Below are positions 33,684 through 41,971 of a stretch of DNA of 64,000 nucleotides, piece after piece. The stretch is taken from contig CAWHJW010000017.1 in the NCBI GenBank assembly GCA_963829725.1, positions 62,001 through 126,000 of the forward strand, written 5' to 3'. The DNA comes from RYN-230 sp963829725. Its GTDB lineage: Bacteria > Actinomycetota > Actinomycetes > Streptosporangiales > Streptosporangiaceae. The notes under the pieces were generated by a model. That model saw nothing but the letters and a program-made list of their open reading frames with translations. It was not told the origin of the DNA and made no database searches. Numbering within the stretch: position 1 is the stretch's first letter; each line of letters opens with the position of its first letter. The position numbers were made by a program, and so were the translations under genes.

Positions 33684-33701
33684 GTGAATCACACGTTGTG
33701 A
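33684..33701. promoter_or_regulatory. Operator-like sequence, site 3
   Basis: GTGAATCACACGTTGTGA, which contains the palindrome TCACA-CGT-TGTGA, 42 bases before the DUF574 gene. Related to sites 1 and 2. Confidence 0.5.
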
Positions 33702-33713
33702 CATGAACTTGGC

Positions 33714-34328
33714 TTAGTTTCCCACAATCGCCGAGCGTTCCTGACCGCGGCAGAAGCAGGCCTGCAAATGATCGTCTACCAGCCCGCAGGCCTGGAACAT
33801 GGCGTAGACCGTCACCGGTCCGGTGAAGGCGAACCCGCGCCGCCGCAGGTCCTTGGACAGCGCGGTGGATTGCGGCGTGGTGGCGACGATGTCCGCCGTG
33901 GTGCGCGGGCCCGGTCCCCGGTCGGCCGGGTCGTCGGCGTAGCTCCAGACCAGCGCGGCGAGCCCGCCCGGGATGGTGAGCGCGGCGGCCGCGTTGCGGA
34001 TCACCGCCTCGATCTTGGCCCGGTTCCGCACGATGCCCGCGTCACCCAGCAGCCGGGTCACGTCGGCCGGGCCGAAGCCGGCCACGGCTGCCAAGTCGAA
34101 TCCGCTGAACGCGGCCCGAAAGTTCTCCCGCTTGCGCAGGATGGTCAGCCAGGACAGGCCGGACTGGAAGCCCTCCAGCGACAGCCGCTCGAAGAGGCCG
34201 CGGTCGTCGCGGACCGGCTTGCCCCACTCCTCGTCGTGGTAGGCGAGATAGCCGGCGCTGCTCACGGCCCAGGGGCAGCGCAGCCGCCCATCCGGACCCG
34301 GCTGCGCCGGGCGGCCCTCGTCACTCAT
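33714..34328 (-). CDS. tag: DNA-3-methyladenine glycosylase I
   Basis: 204 residues. The N-terminal Cys/His zinc ligands are in LRCPWAVSSAGYLAYHDEEW, the substrate pocket region is LEGFQSGLSWLTILRKRENF, and the C-terminal ligands are in DDHLQACFCR. It excises 3-methyladenine from alkylated DNA. The ATG at 34328 overlaps the upstream gene stop by eight bases; that start matches the family length (about 190-200). Confidence 0.93.
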   Translation of the reverse strand: MSDEGRPAQPGPDGRLRCPWAVSSAGYLAYHDEEWGKPVRDDRGLFERLSLEGFQSGLSWLTILRKRENFRAAFSGFDLAAVAGFGPADVTRLLGDAGIVRNRAKIEAVIRNAAAALTIPGGLAALVWSYADDPADRGPGPRTTADIVATTPQSTALSKDLRRRGFAFTGPVTVYAMFQACGLVDDHLQACFCRGQERSAIVGN

Positions 34329-35160
34329 CGCGGCGGGCGGCGCCGTGTACGCCGGCAGGCTCGCTGCCGACCTCAGCCTCGGCTTGCGCATCCTCAGGTT
34401 CAGCATCGGACAGCTCCGCCTCAGCCTCGGCCGGCCCGGCCTCGGGATCAGCCGGCGCAGCGTCGGGCTCGGCCCGCTCAGCCTCAGCCGGCGCGGCCTC
34501 AGGATCAGCCGGCGCAGCCCGCTCAGCCTCAGCCGGCGCGGCCTCGGGATCAGCCGGCGCAGCGTCGGGCTCGGCCCGCTCAGCCTCAGCCGGCGCGGCC
34601 CCGGGGCCAGCCGGCACAGCCTCAGCCTCGGTCCGCTCAGCCTCGGTCCGCTCAGCCTCGGGCTCAGTCCAGGCTGCCTCAGCCTCAGGCTCGGCCGGTG
34701 ACCCAGCGGCCGGGACGGCCGGATCCTCCTTGGCGGCCAGGACGGCAGCCGGCTCCACGGCGGTCACTCTGGGCAGGATCACGGGATACGGGCCGCTCGC
34801 GGGGTTCCGGCTGGCGGCGGGTACCCGGCCGGCGGCCGGTACCCGGCCGGCGGCCCGCTGGACTGGGCCGCTCTCGGCACGCAGCTCGGCCAGCTGCTGG
34901 CGCAGCACCGCGATCTCTACGTCGCGCTCGGTGACGACCTGGGCGATCCGGCCCAGTGCCTCGTCGGTGACCTGGATGTTGTAGCCCCACAGCCCGGACG
35001 GCGGCCGCAACGCGGCGACGTCGGCCGCGGTGAGCAGGTCATCCAGCGCGGGCGGCAGGTAATCACTGGGGAACTCGGCCATCTCGCCACCATGGCCCAT
35101 GGCCACACCGACCACGCCGACGAGGATGACCGCCCCCGCAAGTAGCAACAGAACGGGCAC
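34321..35160 (-). CDS. DivIVA-domain membrane protein with Glu/Ala/Pro-rich repeats
   Basis: 279 residues: an N-terminal membrane helix (VLLLLAGAVILVGVVGVAM), a DivIVA-like region with DVAALRPPSGLWGYNIQVTD, EALGRIAQV and a coiled coil VEIAVLRQQLAELRAE, then more than 100 residues of acidic Ala/Glu/Pro repeats. Similar membrane-anchored DivIVA proteins sit next to tag in other actinomycetes, probably at the division site or growing pole. Eight-base overlap with tag. Confidence 0.75.
   Translation of the reverse strand: MPVLLLLAGAVILVGVVGVAMGHGGEMAEFPSDYLPPALDDLLTAADVAALRPPSGLWGYNIQVTDEALGRIAQVVTERDVEIAVLRQQLAELRAESGPVQRAAGRVPAAGRVPAASRNPASGPYPVILPRVTAVEPAAVLAAKEDPAVPAAGSPAEPEAEAAWTEPEAERTEAERTEAEAVPAGPGAAPAEAERAEPDAAPADPEAAPAEAERAAPADPEAAPAEAERAEPDAAPADPEAGPAEAEAELSDAEPEDAQAEAEVGSEPAGVHGAARRDE
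34431..34640. repeat. Degenerate tandem repeat in the DivIVA-like gene
   Basis: Blocks near GCCTCAGCCGGCGCGGCCTC recur every 27 to 57 bases and encode APAEAERAEPDAAPADPE-type peptides. In-frame expansion of an acidic tail. Confidence 0.8.
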
Positions 35161-35216
35161 CTAAGCATCGTGCCACGTCCGGGAGCCTCGGGCCCGCAGC
35201 ACCGCAGGAACGGGAC

Positions 35217-35990
35217 TCAGCCGGGCTGAGCACCGGGATCTGCCCCCCTGCGCTGCGCATGGGCCTGCTTGATGAGGCTGACCACGTCGGCGGGATCATC
35301 CACCACGGTGAGCAATTCCTCGTCACCCTCCGAGATCATGCCCTCGGCCAGCACCCGCTCCCGGACCCAGGTGAGCAGCCCCGCCCAGTAGTCGGTGCCG
35401 ACCAGGACGATCGGGAACCTGGTGATCTTGCCGGTCTGCACCAGGGTGAGGGCCTCAAACAACTCATCCAGCGTGCCGAAGCCACCGGGCAGCACCACGA
35501 ACGCCTGTGAATACTTGATGAAAACGGTCTTGCGGACGAAGAAGTAGCGGAATTCCAGGCCGATCTCGACGTAGTCGTTCAGCCCCTGCTCCATCGGCAA
35601 TTCGATGCCCAGCCCCACGGACACGCCACCTGAGGTGGCAGCGCCCTTGTTGGCCGCCTCCATGACCCCGGGGCCACCGCCTGTGATCACGGCGTACCCC
35701 GCCTCGGCCAGGCCGCGCGCGATGGCCTCGGCCTGTTCATACTCGGGGCTGCCGGGCCCGGCCCGGGCGGTACCGAACACCGAGACGGCGGACCCCAGTT
35801 CCGCGAGCAGCCCGAAGCCCTCGACGAACTCGGCCTGAATCCGCATCACCCGCCACGGGTCGGTATGCACCCAGTCGCTGGGCCCGCGCCGGTCCAGCAG
35901 CCGCTGGTCGGTCGTGGTCTTCGGGATGAAACTGCCGCGCAGCGTGGCCGGGCCCTGGTGGCGGGCCCGGCGCCGTGACTCAGATTGCAC
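35217..35990 (-). CDS. LOG-family protein (TIGR00730 Rossmann fold)
   Basis: 257 residues with the LOG signature VVLPGGFGTLDELFEALTLVQ preceded by the nucleotide-binding VITGGGPGVMEAANKGA. Family members release cytokinins from nucleotide monophosphates (phosphoribohydrolase) or act as nucleotide hydrolases; here a housekeeping role is likely. The GTG at 35990 is chosen; a CAGGAT hexamer lies seven bases upstream on the minus strand, suggesting a leaderless transcript. Confidence 0.88.
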   Translation of the reverse strand: MQSESRRRARHQGPATLRGSFIPKTTTDQRLLDRRGPSDWVHTDPWRVMRIQAEFVEGFGLLAELGSAVSVFGTARAGPGSPEYEQAEAIARGLAEAGYAVITGGGPGVMEAANKGAATSGGVSVGLGIELPMEQGLNDYVEIGLEFRYFFVRKTVFIKYSQAFVVLPGGFGTLDELFEALTLVQTGKITRFPIVLVGTDYWAGLLTWVRERVLAEGMISEGDEELLTVVDDPADVVSLIKQAHAQRRGADPGAQPG

Positions 35991-36087
35991 GCTCCCGATC
36001 CTGCCACGTGGCATCCGTGCTGCCGCCGGGCCGCCACGTCGCTGCGTCCGTGTCGCCGCTGGCCGCCGGCCCCGGTAACTTCGGCCT

Positions 36088-36972
36088 GTGCCCAGAAGCC
36101 GCCTGAGCCAGCCGCCGCCTCCCCCGAAGCGGAGTGGTCGCCGCATCGTGATCGCCACGGTCGTCGTGCTGGTGCTGGCCGCGGGGGGCTATATCGTGGT
36201 GCGCAGCCTGGCCCCGGTGATCGGCCCGGCGCTGACCGGCTCCGGATGCAAGGCCAGTGCTGCCCGCCAGACGGTGCTGCTCGATACCCAGCAGGCCAGC
36301 ATCGCGGCCACCATCGCCGGCGTGGCCCACCGGCAGTCGATGCCGCGCACCGCGGTCACCGTGGCCTACGCGACCGCGATGCAGGAGTCGAAGCTGCACA
36401 ACCTGGACTACGGCGACATGGACTCGGTCGGCGTGTTCCAGCAGCGGCCGTCCGAGGGCTGGGGGCCACGCGACAAGCTGGAAGACCCGGTGTACGCCAC
36501 GACCAAGTTCTTCCGCGCGCTCAAGGCGGTGCCCGGGTACCAGCGGCTGCCCATCTACCAGGCCGCCCAGGACGTGCAGCGCAGCGCGGACGGATCCGCC
36601 TACATCCAGTACGAGAAGATGGCCGCGGAGATGTCCGCCGCCTTCACCGGACAGCACGGGCCTGCTGTCTACTGCTGGTGGTCCTCGGCCGTGCCGCAGC
36701 GGGCCGACCGCAGCGCGATCACCCAGAGCCTGGCGGCTACCTTCGGGGCCGCGACGGCGAGCGGTGTCACGACGGCGCGGCGCGCCCTCCTGTTCCGGGT
36801 CGCGCGGCCGAAGCTCGGCTGGGAGGTGGCGACCTGGCTGGTCACTCACGCCAGCAGCTACGGCATTCATCAGGTCAGCTTCGCCGGGTACTACTGGCGG
36901 GCCGCCGCGGGCACCAGAGGGTGGGTGCGGGATCCTGGCCGGCCGTCGGCGAACACGATCAAGCTGAGCTGA
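36088..36972 (+). CDS. Secreted or membrane-anchored lysozyme-like protein
   Basis: 294 residues with one membrane helix at residues about 19-45 (IVIATVVVLVLAAGGYIVV). The outer domain has ATAMQESKLHNLDYGDMDSV, GVFQQRPSEGWGP, and TTKFFRALKAVPGY, matching a family of lysozyme-like proteins of actinomycetes with a Glu in the first motif. Expected to act on peptidoglycan or to be a cell-wall-associated protein of unknown activity. The GTG lies six bases after TAACTT, so the mRNA is probably leaderless. Confidence 0.78.
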   Translation: MPRSRLSQPPPPPKRSGRRIVIATVVVLVLAAGGYIVVRSLAPVIGPALTGSGCKASAARQTVLLDTQQASIAATIAGVAHRQSMPRTAVTVAYATAMQESKLHNLDYGDMDSVGVFQQRPSEGWGPRDKLEDPVYATTKFFRALKAVPGYQRLPIYQAAQDVQRSADGSAYIQYEKMAAEMSAAFTGQHGPAVYCWWSSAVPQRADRSAITQSLAATFGAATASGVTTARRALLFRVARPKLGWEVATWLVTHASSYGIHQVSFAGYYWRAAAGTRGWVRDPGRPSANTIKLS

Positions 36973-37100
36973 TAACCTGCGGCGCGGCGGTGTTTCTGGT
37001 AGTCGCGGGCGCGGGGCGAGCCGCGGGCGGAGATACTGACGCCAACCCGGGATACTGGGAGCCCCAGTCCCATGGGACAGTGCCAAGAGGAGTTTCGGAC

Positions 37101-37430
37101 GTGACTTACATCATTGCGCAGCCCTGCGTTGACGTGCTCGACAGGTCGTGCATCGAGGAGTGCCCCGTCGACTGCATCTACGAGGGCGAGCGCATGCTCT
37201 ACATTCACCCGGACGAGTGCGTGGACTGCGGCGCGTGCGAGCCAGTGTGCCCGGTCGAGGCCATCTTCTATGAGGACGATGTGCCGGACCAGTGGAAGGA
37301 CTTCTACAAGGCCAACGTGGAGTTCTTCGAAGACCTCGGCTCGCCGGGCGGCGCCTCCAAGGTCGGCAAGATCAACAAGGACCACCCGATCGTGGCCGCG
37401 CTGCCGCCGCAGGCAGCAGAAGAAGGCTGA
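37101..37430 (+). CDS. fdxA: 7Fe ferredoxin
   Basis: 109 residues. The 3Fe-4S and 4Fe-4S sites are visible in CVDVLDRSCIEECPVDCIYE and ECVDCGACEPVCPVEAIFYE. Low-potential electron carrier, in the FdxA group. GTG start with AAGAGGAG upstream. Its stop is overlapped by the start of dapC. Confidence 0.95.
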   Translation: MTYIIAQPCVDVLDRSCIEECPVDCIYEGERMLYIHPDECVDCGACEPVCPVEAIFYEDDVPDQWKDFYKANVEFFEDLGSPGGASKVGKINKDHPIVAALPPQAAEEG

Positions 37431-38527
37431 CCATCGAGGCCCGGCTGCCCCGGTTCCCCTGGGACCTGCTCACCCCGTACGGCGAGAAGGCCCGGGCTCA
37501 TCCGGGCGGCATCGTTGACCTGTCCGTGGGCACACCGGTGGACCCGGTGCCCGGTGCGGTCCGGGATGCGTTGCGGACGGCGGCTGACTGGCCGGGATAC
37601 CCGGCGACGCACGGCACCCCGCGGCTCCGCGAGGCGGCCGCGGGGTGGCTGGCGCGCAGCCACGGCGTCATCGCCGACCCGGCTGCGGTGCTGCCCGTGA
37701 TTGGGACCAAGGAGTTCATCGCCGCGCTGCCCGCCCTGCTCGGCTGCGGTGCAGGGGACGTGGTCGCCTACCCGGAACTGGCCTACCCGACCTACGACAT
37801 CGGCGCCCGGCTAGCCGGGGCGCGGGGGGTCGCGACGGACGGGCTGGCGGCCCTGGGCCCGGAGGCCGCCCGGCTGGTCTGGGTCAACTCCCCGTCGAAC
37901 CCGACCGGGCGGGTGCTGCCCCCCGGCCACCTCCGGAAGATGGTGGACTGGGCTCGCGAGCGGGGCGCGGTGCTCGCCTCGGACGAGTGCTACATCGGCC
38001 TCGGCTGGGAGGCTGAGCCGGTGTCGGTGCTGCACCCGGACGTGTGCGGCGGCCCGGCCGAGGGCCTGCTCGCGGTGCACTCGGTGTCCAAGCGCTCCAA
38101 TATGGCCGGGTACCGGGCCGGCTTCGTGACCGGTGACCCGGCGCTCATCGCCCGGCTGCTGGAGATCCGCAAGCACGCGGGGATGATGATGCCCGGCCCC
38201 ATCCAGGCCGCGATGGCCGCCGCCCTGGAAGACGATGAGCACGCCCAGCGGCAGCGGGCTGTGTACGCCGCCCGCCGCGACCGGCTCCGCCCGGCACTGG
38301 AGCGGGCCGGCTTCCAGATCAGCCACTCCGAGGCCGGCCTGTACCTCTGGGCGTCACGGCCGGGACAGGACTGCTGGGGGTCGGTGCGGCTGCTGGCCGA
38401 GGCGGGCATCCTGGTCGCCCCGGGCGAGTTCTACGGTCCCTCCGGGGCGGGGCACATCCGGGTCGCGCTCACCGCCACCGACGAGCGGATCGACGCCGCG
38501 GCCAGCCGGCTGGCCGGGCTGTCCTAA
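37427..38527 (+). CDS. dapC: Succinyldiaminopimelate transaminase
   Basis: 366 residues, class I PLP aminotransferase: the LSVGTPVDPVPGAVRDAL motif of DapC, WVNSPSNPTGRVLPPGHL, LASDECYIGLGWE, and the PLP Lys in SVSKRSNMAGYRAG. Acts in lysine and peptidoglycan diaminopimelate synthesis. No ATG, GTG or TTG occurs before the first conserved residues; the only sensible start is CTG at 37427, whose last base pairs with the fdxA stop as CTGA. Confidence 0.92.
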   Translation: MTIEARLPRFPWDLLTPYGEKARAHPGGIVDLSVGTPVDPVPGAVRDALRTAADWPGYPATHGTPRLREAAAGWLARSHGVIADPAAVLPVIGTKEFIAALPALLGCGAGDVVAYPELAYPTYDIGARLAGARGVATDGLAALGPEAARLVWVNSPSNPTGRVLPPGHLRKMVDWARERGAVLASDECYIGLGWEAEPVSVLHPDVCGGPAEGLLAVHSVSKRSNMAGYRAGFVTGDPALIARLLEIRKHAGMMMPGPIQAAMAAALEDDEHAQRQRAVYAARRDRLRPALERAGFQISHSEAGLYLWASRPGQDCWGSVRLLAEAGILVAPGEFYGPSGAGHIRVALTATDERIDAAASRLAGLS

Positions 38528-38613
38528 CCGCCGCCCTCCTCCCCCGGCTCCGCTCCGCCTCATCCTGCCGGTACCGCCTGGCAGTGTTGCCCACCAGAGG
38601 AAAGGAGTGGACG

Positions 38614-39183
38614 ATGACAGTCGTGACCAGTCCCGGCGACGTCGCACGCCCCTTCACGGTGACCGACCTGGAGGGAATGCCGGATGACGGCCGCCGGTAC
38701 GAACTCATCGACGGGGAACTCCTGGTCAGCCCAGCCCCGGGCTGGCCGCACCAGGAAGCGGCGCTGACCCTGTACATGGTGCTGCGCCAGGCATGCCCGG
38801 CCACCCTGCGCGTCCTGGCCGCGCCGTTCGCGGTACGGCCGGACAAGTTCAACGAGGTGCAGCCGGACGTCCTGGTGGCCCGGTACGGCGACCTCACCGA
38901 GGACGGCCTGCCGCGGACGCCGCTGCTGGCCGTCGAGGTGATCTCGCCGACCAGCCGGCTCCGCGACGCCAGCCTGAAGAAGGCGGTGTACGCCCGGCTC
39001 GGCACCCCGTCCTGCTGGCTGGTGGACCCGCGCCCGGACAAGCCGTCGTTGACCGGCTTCGAGCTGGCCGACGGCGAGTACGCCGAGGCCGGGCAGATGG
39101 CCGGGGACCAGCCGTGGGATGCGGCCCGGCCCTTCCCGGTGCGGGTCATCCCGGCCGATCTGGTGCGCGGGCTGCGGCCCTAG
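38614..39183 (+). CDS. Uma2-family restriction-endonuclease-fold protein (DUF820)
   Basis: 189 residues: RRYELIDGELLVSPAPGWPH, EVQPDVLVARYGDL, LLAVEVISPTSRLRDASLKK, YARLGTPSCWLVDP match the Uma2/DUF820 family (PD-(D/E)XK fold), widespread in actinomycetes and cyanobacteria. The biological role is unknown. AAAGGAG precedes the ATG. Confidence 0.9.
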   Translation: MTVVTSPGDVARPFTVTDLEGMPDDGRRYELIDGELLVSPAPGWPHQEAALTLYMVLRQACPATLRVLAAPFAVRPDKFNEVQPDVLVARYGDLTEDGLPRTPLLAVEVISPTSRLRDASLKKAVYARLGTPSCWLVDPRPDKPSLTGFELADGEYAEAGQMAGDQPWDAARPFPVRVIPADLVRGLRP

Positions 39184-39277
39184 CGGGGGGGGCAGGGGGC
39201 AGCCGGGCAGGGGCCAGGGAGGCAGGCCGGGGGCCGCCAGCGGCCGCACTCACCCGGCGCCCTCATAGGCTGGGGCT

Positions 39278-40720
39278 GTGTTCCGCCTCTATGACACCAG
39301 GTCCCGGCAGGTCGAACCGGTCGAGCCCGCCCGGCAGGGCGCGCTGCGGATGTACAGCTGCGGCCCCACGGTCTACCGGGACACTCACGTGGGCAACCTG
39401 CGGTCTTACCTGCTCGCCGACCTCATCCGGCGGACCGCGGCGGCGGCCCGGCTGCGCGTGACCAGTTGCCAGAACATCACCGACGTGGGCCACCTGGCGG
39501 ACGACACCGAGGTTAACCCGGCCGGCGAGGACAAGGTCATTGCCCAGGCACGCGCGGAGGGGAAGAGCCCGCTGGACATCGCGCGGGACTACGAGGCGGG
39601 GTTCCGCGCCGACTGCGCCGCGCTGAACATCCACCCCGCGGACCACTCGCCGCGGGCGTCGGAGTCCATCGAGCTCATGACCGGGATGATCGCCAGGCTG
39701 CTGGAGAGCGGGCACGCCTACCGGACACCGGGCGGCTCGGTGTACTTCGACGCCCGCTGCTATCCCGGTTACGGCGAGCTGTCCGGGAACCGGCTCGCCG
39801 ATCTGCGGCCCGGCCACCGGTCCGGCGGCGCGGTGGACCCGGAGAAGCGGTTCCACGCCGACTGGGCCCTGTGGAAGAGCGCGCCCCCCGGGCGCGAGCT
39901 GACCTGGCCCGCGCCGTGGGGCACCGGGTTCCCGGGCTGGCACACCGAATGCTCCGCGATGTCCCTGCACTACCTGGGCGAGCACATCGACGTGCACACT
40001 GGCGGGATCGACCTGCGGTTCCCGCACCACGAAGACGAGCGGGCCCAGTCCAACACGGTCACCGGGCACGAGGTGGTCCGCCGCTGGGTGCACGGTGAGC
40101 ACCTGCTGTTCGAGGGCCGCAAGATGGCCAAGTCCACCGGGAACGTGGTGCTGCTCCGCGACCTGCCCGCCCGGGGCCTGGACCCCCTCACCCTCCGGCT
40201 CGCCTTCCTGGACCACCGCTACCGGCAGCAGATGAACCTGACCTGGGAGGTGCTGGACACCGCGGACGCCACGCTGCGCCGGTGGCGGCAGCGGGTCGCC
40301 GAGTGGGCCCGCTCGCCCAGCCAGGCGATGCCGGCCACCACGATCAGCGAGATCACCGCGGCCTTCGAGGCCGACCTGGACACCCCGGCCGCGCTGCGGT
40401 CGCTGCGCCGGCTGGAGCGGGATCCCGGCGTGCCGCCCGGCGCCAAGTTCGAGGCGTTCGCGCACGCCGACCAGCTGCTCGGGCTGGACCTCGCCCGCGA
40501 CGTCGGCCGGGACCCGGCGCCGGTGATGCCGTCCGGCGCGGGCGGGCTGCTCGAGGCCCGGGCGGGGGCCAGGGCGGCCGCCGACTGGTCCGCGGCCGAC
40601 CGCCTGCGCAGCGAACTCGCCACGCTCGGGGTGACCGTCACCGACACTCCTGACGGCCAGTCCTGGACCCTTTCCCCGGTAATTCCCCCGGTAATTCCCC
40701 CCGGTAATTCCCCCCGCTAA
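39278..40720 (+). CDS. cysS: Cysteinyl-tRNA synthetase
   Basis: 480 residues. The HIGH-equivalent is RDTHVGNLRSY following the zinc cysteine in MYSCGPTVY; the other zinc ligands are in GWHTECSAMS and FPHHEDER; the KMSKS loop reads KMAKSTG. The C-terminal anticodon-binding domain is present (WSAADRLRSELATLG), so it is not the shorter mycothiol ligase MshC. It is divergent from the classical actinobacterial CysS start and may be a second copy. The last 12 codons come from a slippage-prone repeat. Confidence 0.9.
   Translation: MFRLYDTRSRQVEPVEPARQGALRMYSCGPTVYRDTHVGNLRSYLLADLIRRTAAAARLRVTSCQNITDVGHLADDTEVNPAGEDKVIAQARAEGKSPLDIARDYEAGFRADCAALNIHPADHSPRASESIELMTGMIARLLESGHAYRTPGGSVYFDARCYPGYGELSGNRLADLRPGHRSGGAVDPEKRFHADWALWKSAPPGRELTWPAPWGTGFPGWHTECSAMSLHYLGEHIDVHTGGIDLRFPHHEDERAQSNTVTGHEVVRRWVHGEHLLFEGRKMAKSTGNVVLLRDLPARGLDPLTLRLAFLDHRYRQQMNLTWEVLDTADATLRRWRQRVAEWARSPSQAMPATTISEITAAFEADLDTPAALRSLRRLERDPGVPPGAKFEAFAHADQLLGLDLARDVGRDPAPVMPSGAGGLLEARAGARAAADWSAADRLRSELATLGVTVTDTPDGQSWTLSPVIPPVIPPGNSPR
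40677..40720. repeat. Repeat of CGGTAATTCCCC at the cysS 3' end
   Basis: Three copies with 12-, 13- and 13-base periods plus a partial fourth supplying the TAA stop. The uneven lengths change the frame between copies, so the C-terminal peptide is the product of slippage. Confidence 0.85.
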
Positions 40721-41087
40721 TCGCTCCCCGCCGCGCCCGGTCCCGGCCGGCTTAGCACCCCAGATGCGCAGTCGATGTCCAGGTATGACCGTTTTGTCCG
40801 GGACAGCTGAGTGCAATGTCGGGCGGACCCCGGCCCGCTGTCAGCGCGCCAGGTAGGCCGGCGTCCGGGGAGGTAAATGTTTCTGGCGTGTTACGCAGGC
40901 GTTTCCGGGGGCGTTGACGCAACGAAGTGAGCGTATTCCGCGGATCTTCACAACGAATCACCGCTATGACGCAGCTCGCGCGCATGGTTGACGCCCCGCC
41001 CACCTCATACGCTTAATCCGCTGGCTATCGCACCGTACTCCGCTGACCAGCGCACCAGCGACCAACCTCAGGCTGAGAGGAGGCTTG
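40721..41087. promoter_or_regulatory. 367-base region upstream of ddaH
   Basis: I see no credible gene; the 83-residue minus-strand frame is poor. TTGACG (40914-40919) could be a -35 element, and GAGAGGAGG before the ATG is a strong ribosome binding site. The length leaves room for regulators of arginine metabolism, but no ArgR-like site is clear. Confidence 0.35.
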
Positions 41088-41957
41088 ATGACCGTTACCG
41101 ACCGTCCTGCCGTGATGGCCACGCTGCTCCGCACCGGGCCCGCCACGGCGCAGCGCATGCCGCTGCCGCACAGCTACCTGATGTGCCCGCCGGACCATTT
41201 CACCGTCCGGTACGCGATCAACCCGTGGATGGCCAGCGGGGAACCGGTGGACACGGCCCGGGCCATCCGGCAGTGGCAGGCCCTCCGCGACACCTACCGC
41301 GCGCTCGGCCACTCGGTGCGGCTCATCAAGCCCCAGCCCGGCCTGCCCGACATGGTGTTCGCGGCCAACGGCGCCACGGTCATCGGCGGCACCGTGCTCG
41401 GCGCCCGGTTCCGCCACCCCGAGCGGGAGGCTGAGGGACCGGCCTACCTGGACTGGTTCCGGCGCCACGGTTACTCCGCGGTGCACGAGCCGGTGCTCGT
41501 CAATGAAGGCGAAGGAGACATCGTCCACGCGGGCCGGGTGATCCTGGCGGGACACGGGTTCCGCACCGACGCGGCCGTTAAGAACGATCTTGAATTGCTC
41601 TTCGGGTTGCCCGTGATCAGCCTGCGGCTCATCGACCCGCGGTTCTACCACCTGGACACGGCGCTGTGCGTGCTCGACGCGAGGACGGCCGCGTACTACC
41701 CGGCGGCGTTCGACGGGCCGGGCCGGGCCGCGCTCGCGGACTGCTTCGGCGAGCTGATCGAGGCCAGCGACGCTGACGCCGGGGTGCTCGGGCTGAACGC
41801 GGTCAGTGACGGCCATCACGTCGTGCTGCCCGCCGAGGCGACCGGGCTGGCCGCCCAGCTGGCGGCGCGGGGCTTCCAGCCCGTGCCGGTGGACCTGTCG
41901 GAATTCCGCAAGGCCGGGGGCGGCCCGAAGTGCTGCACACTGGAGCTGAGGCCGTGA
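41088..41957 (+). CDS. ddaH: Dimethylargininase / arginine dihydrolase-like enzyme
   Basis: 289 residues of the amidinotransferase fold. The catalytic His is in GHGFRTD and the nucleophile Cys in GGGPKCCTLE; substrate-binding stretches are LPDMVFAANGATVIGG, EGEGDIVHAG, and NPWM. The FAANG segment resembles arginine-dihydrolase-type members. Converts methylarginines to citrulline or, if it is an arginine dihydrolase, arginine to ornithine. The next gene uses ornithine, which favours an arginine-to-ornithine reaction. ATG at 41088. Confidence 0.8.
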   Translation: MTVTDRPAVMATLLRTGPATAQRMPLPHSYLMCPPDHFTVRYAINPWMASGEPVDTARAIRQWQALRDTYRALGHSVRLIKPQPGLPDMVFAANGATVIGGTVLGARFRHPEREAEGPAYLDWFRRHGYSAVHEPVLVNEGEGDIVHAGRVILAGHGFRTDAAVKNDLELLFGLPVISLRLIDPRFYHLDTALCVLDARTAAYYPAAFDGPGRAALADCFGELIEASDADAGVLGLNAVSDGHHVVLPAEATGLAAQLAARGFQPVPVDLSEFRKAGGGPKCCTLELRP

Positions 41958-41971
41958 GAGGGGGGACTCGC

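Noticed and set aside
40752..41003. 83-residue minus-strand ORF before ddaH
   Set aside because: No ribosome binding site, no family, composition unlike a gene.
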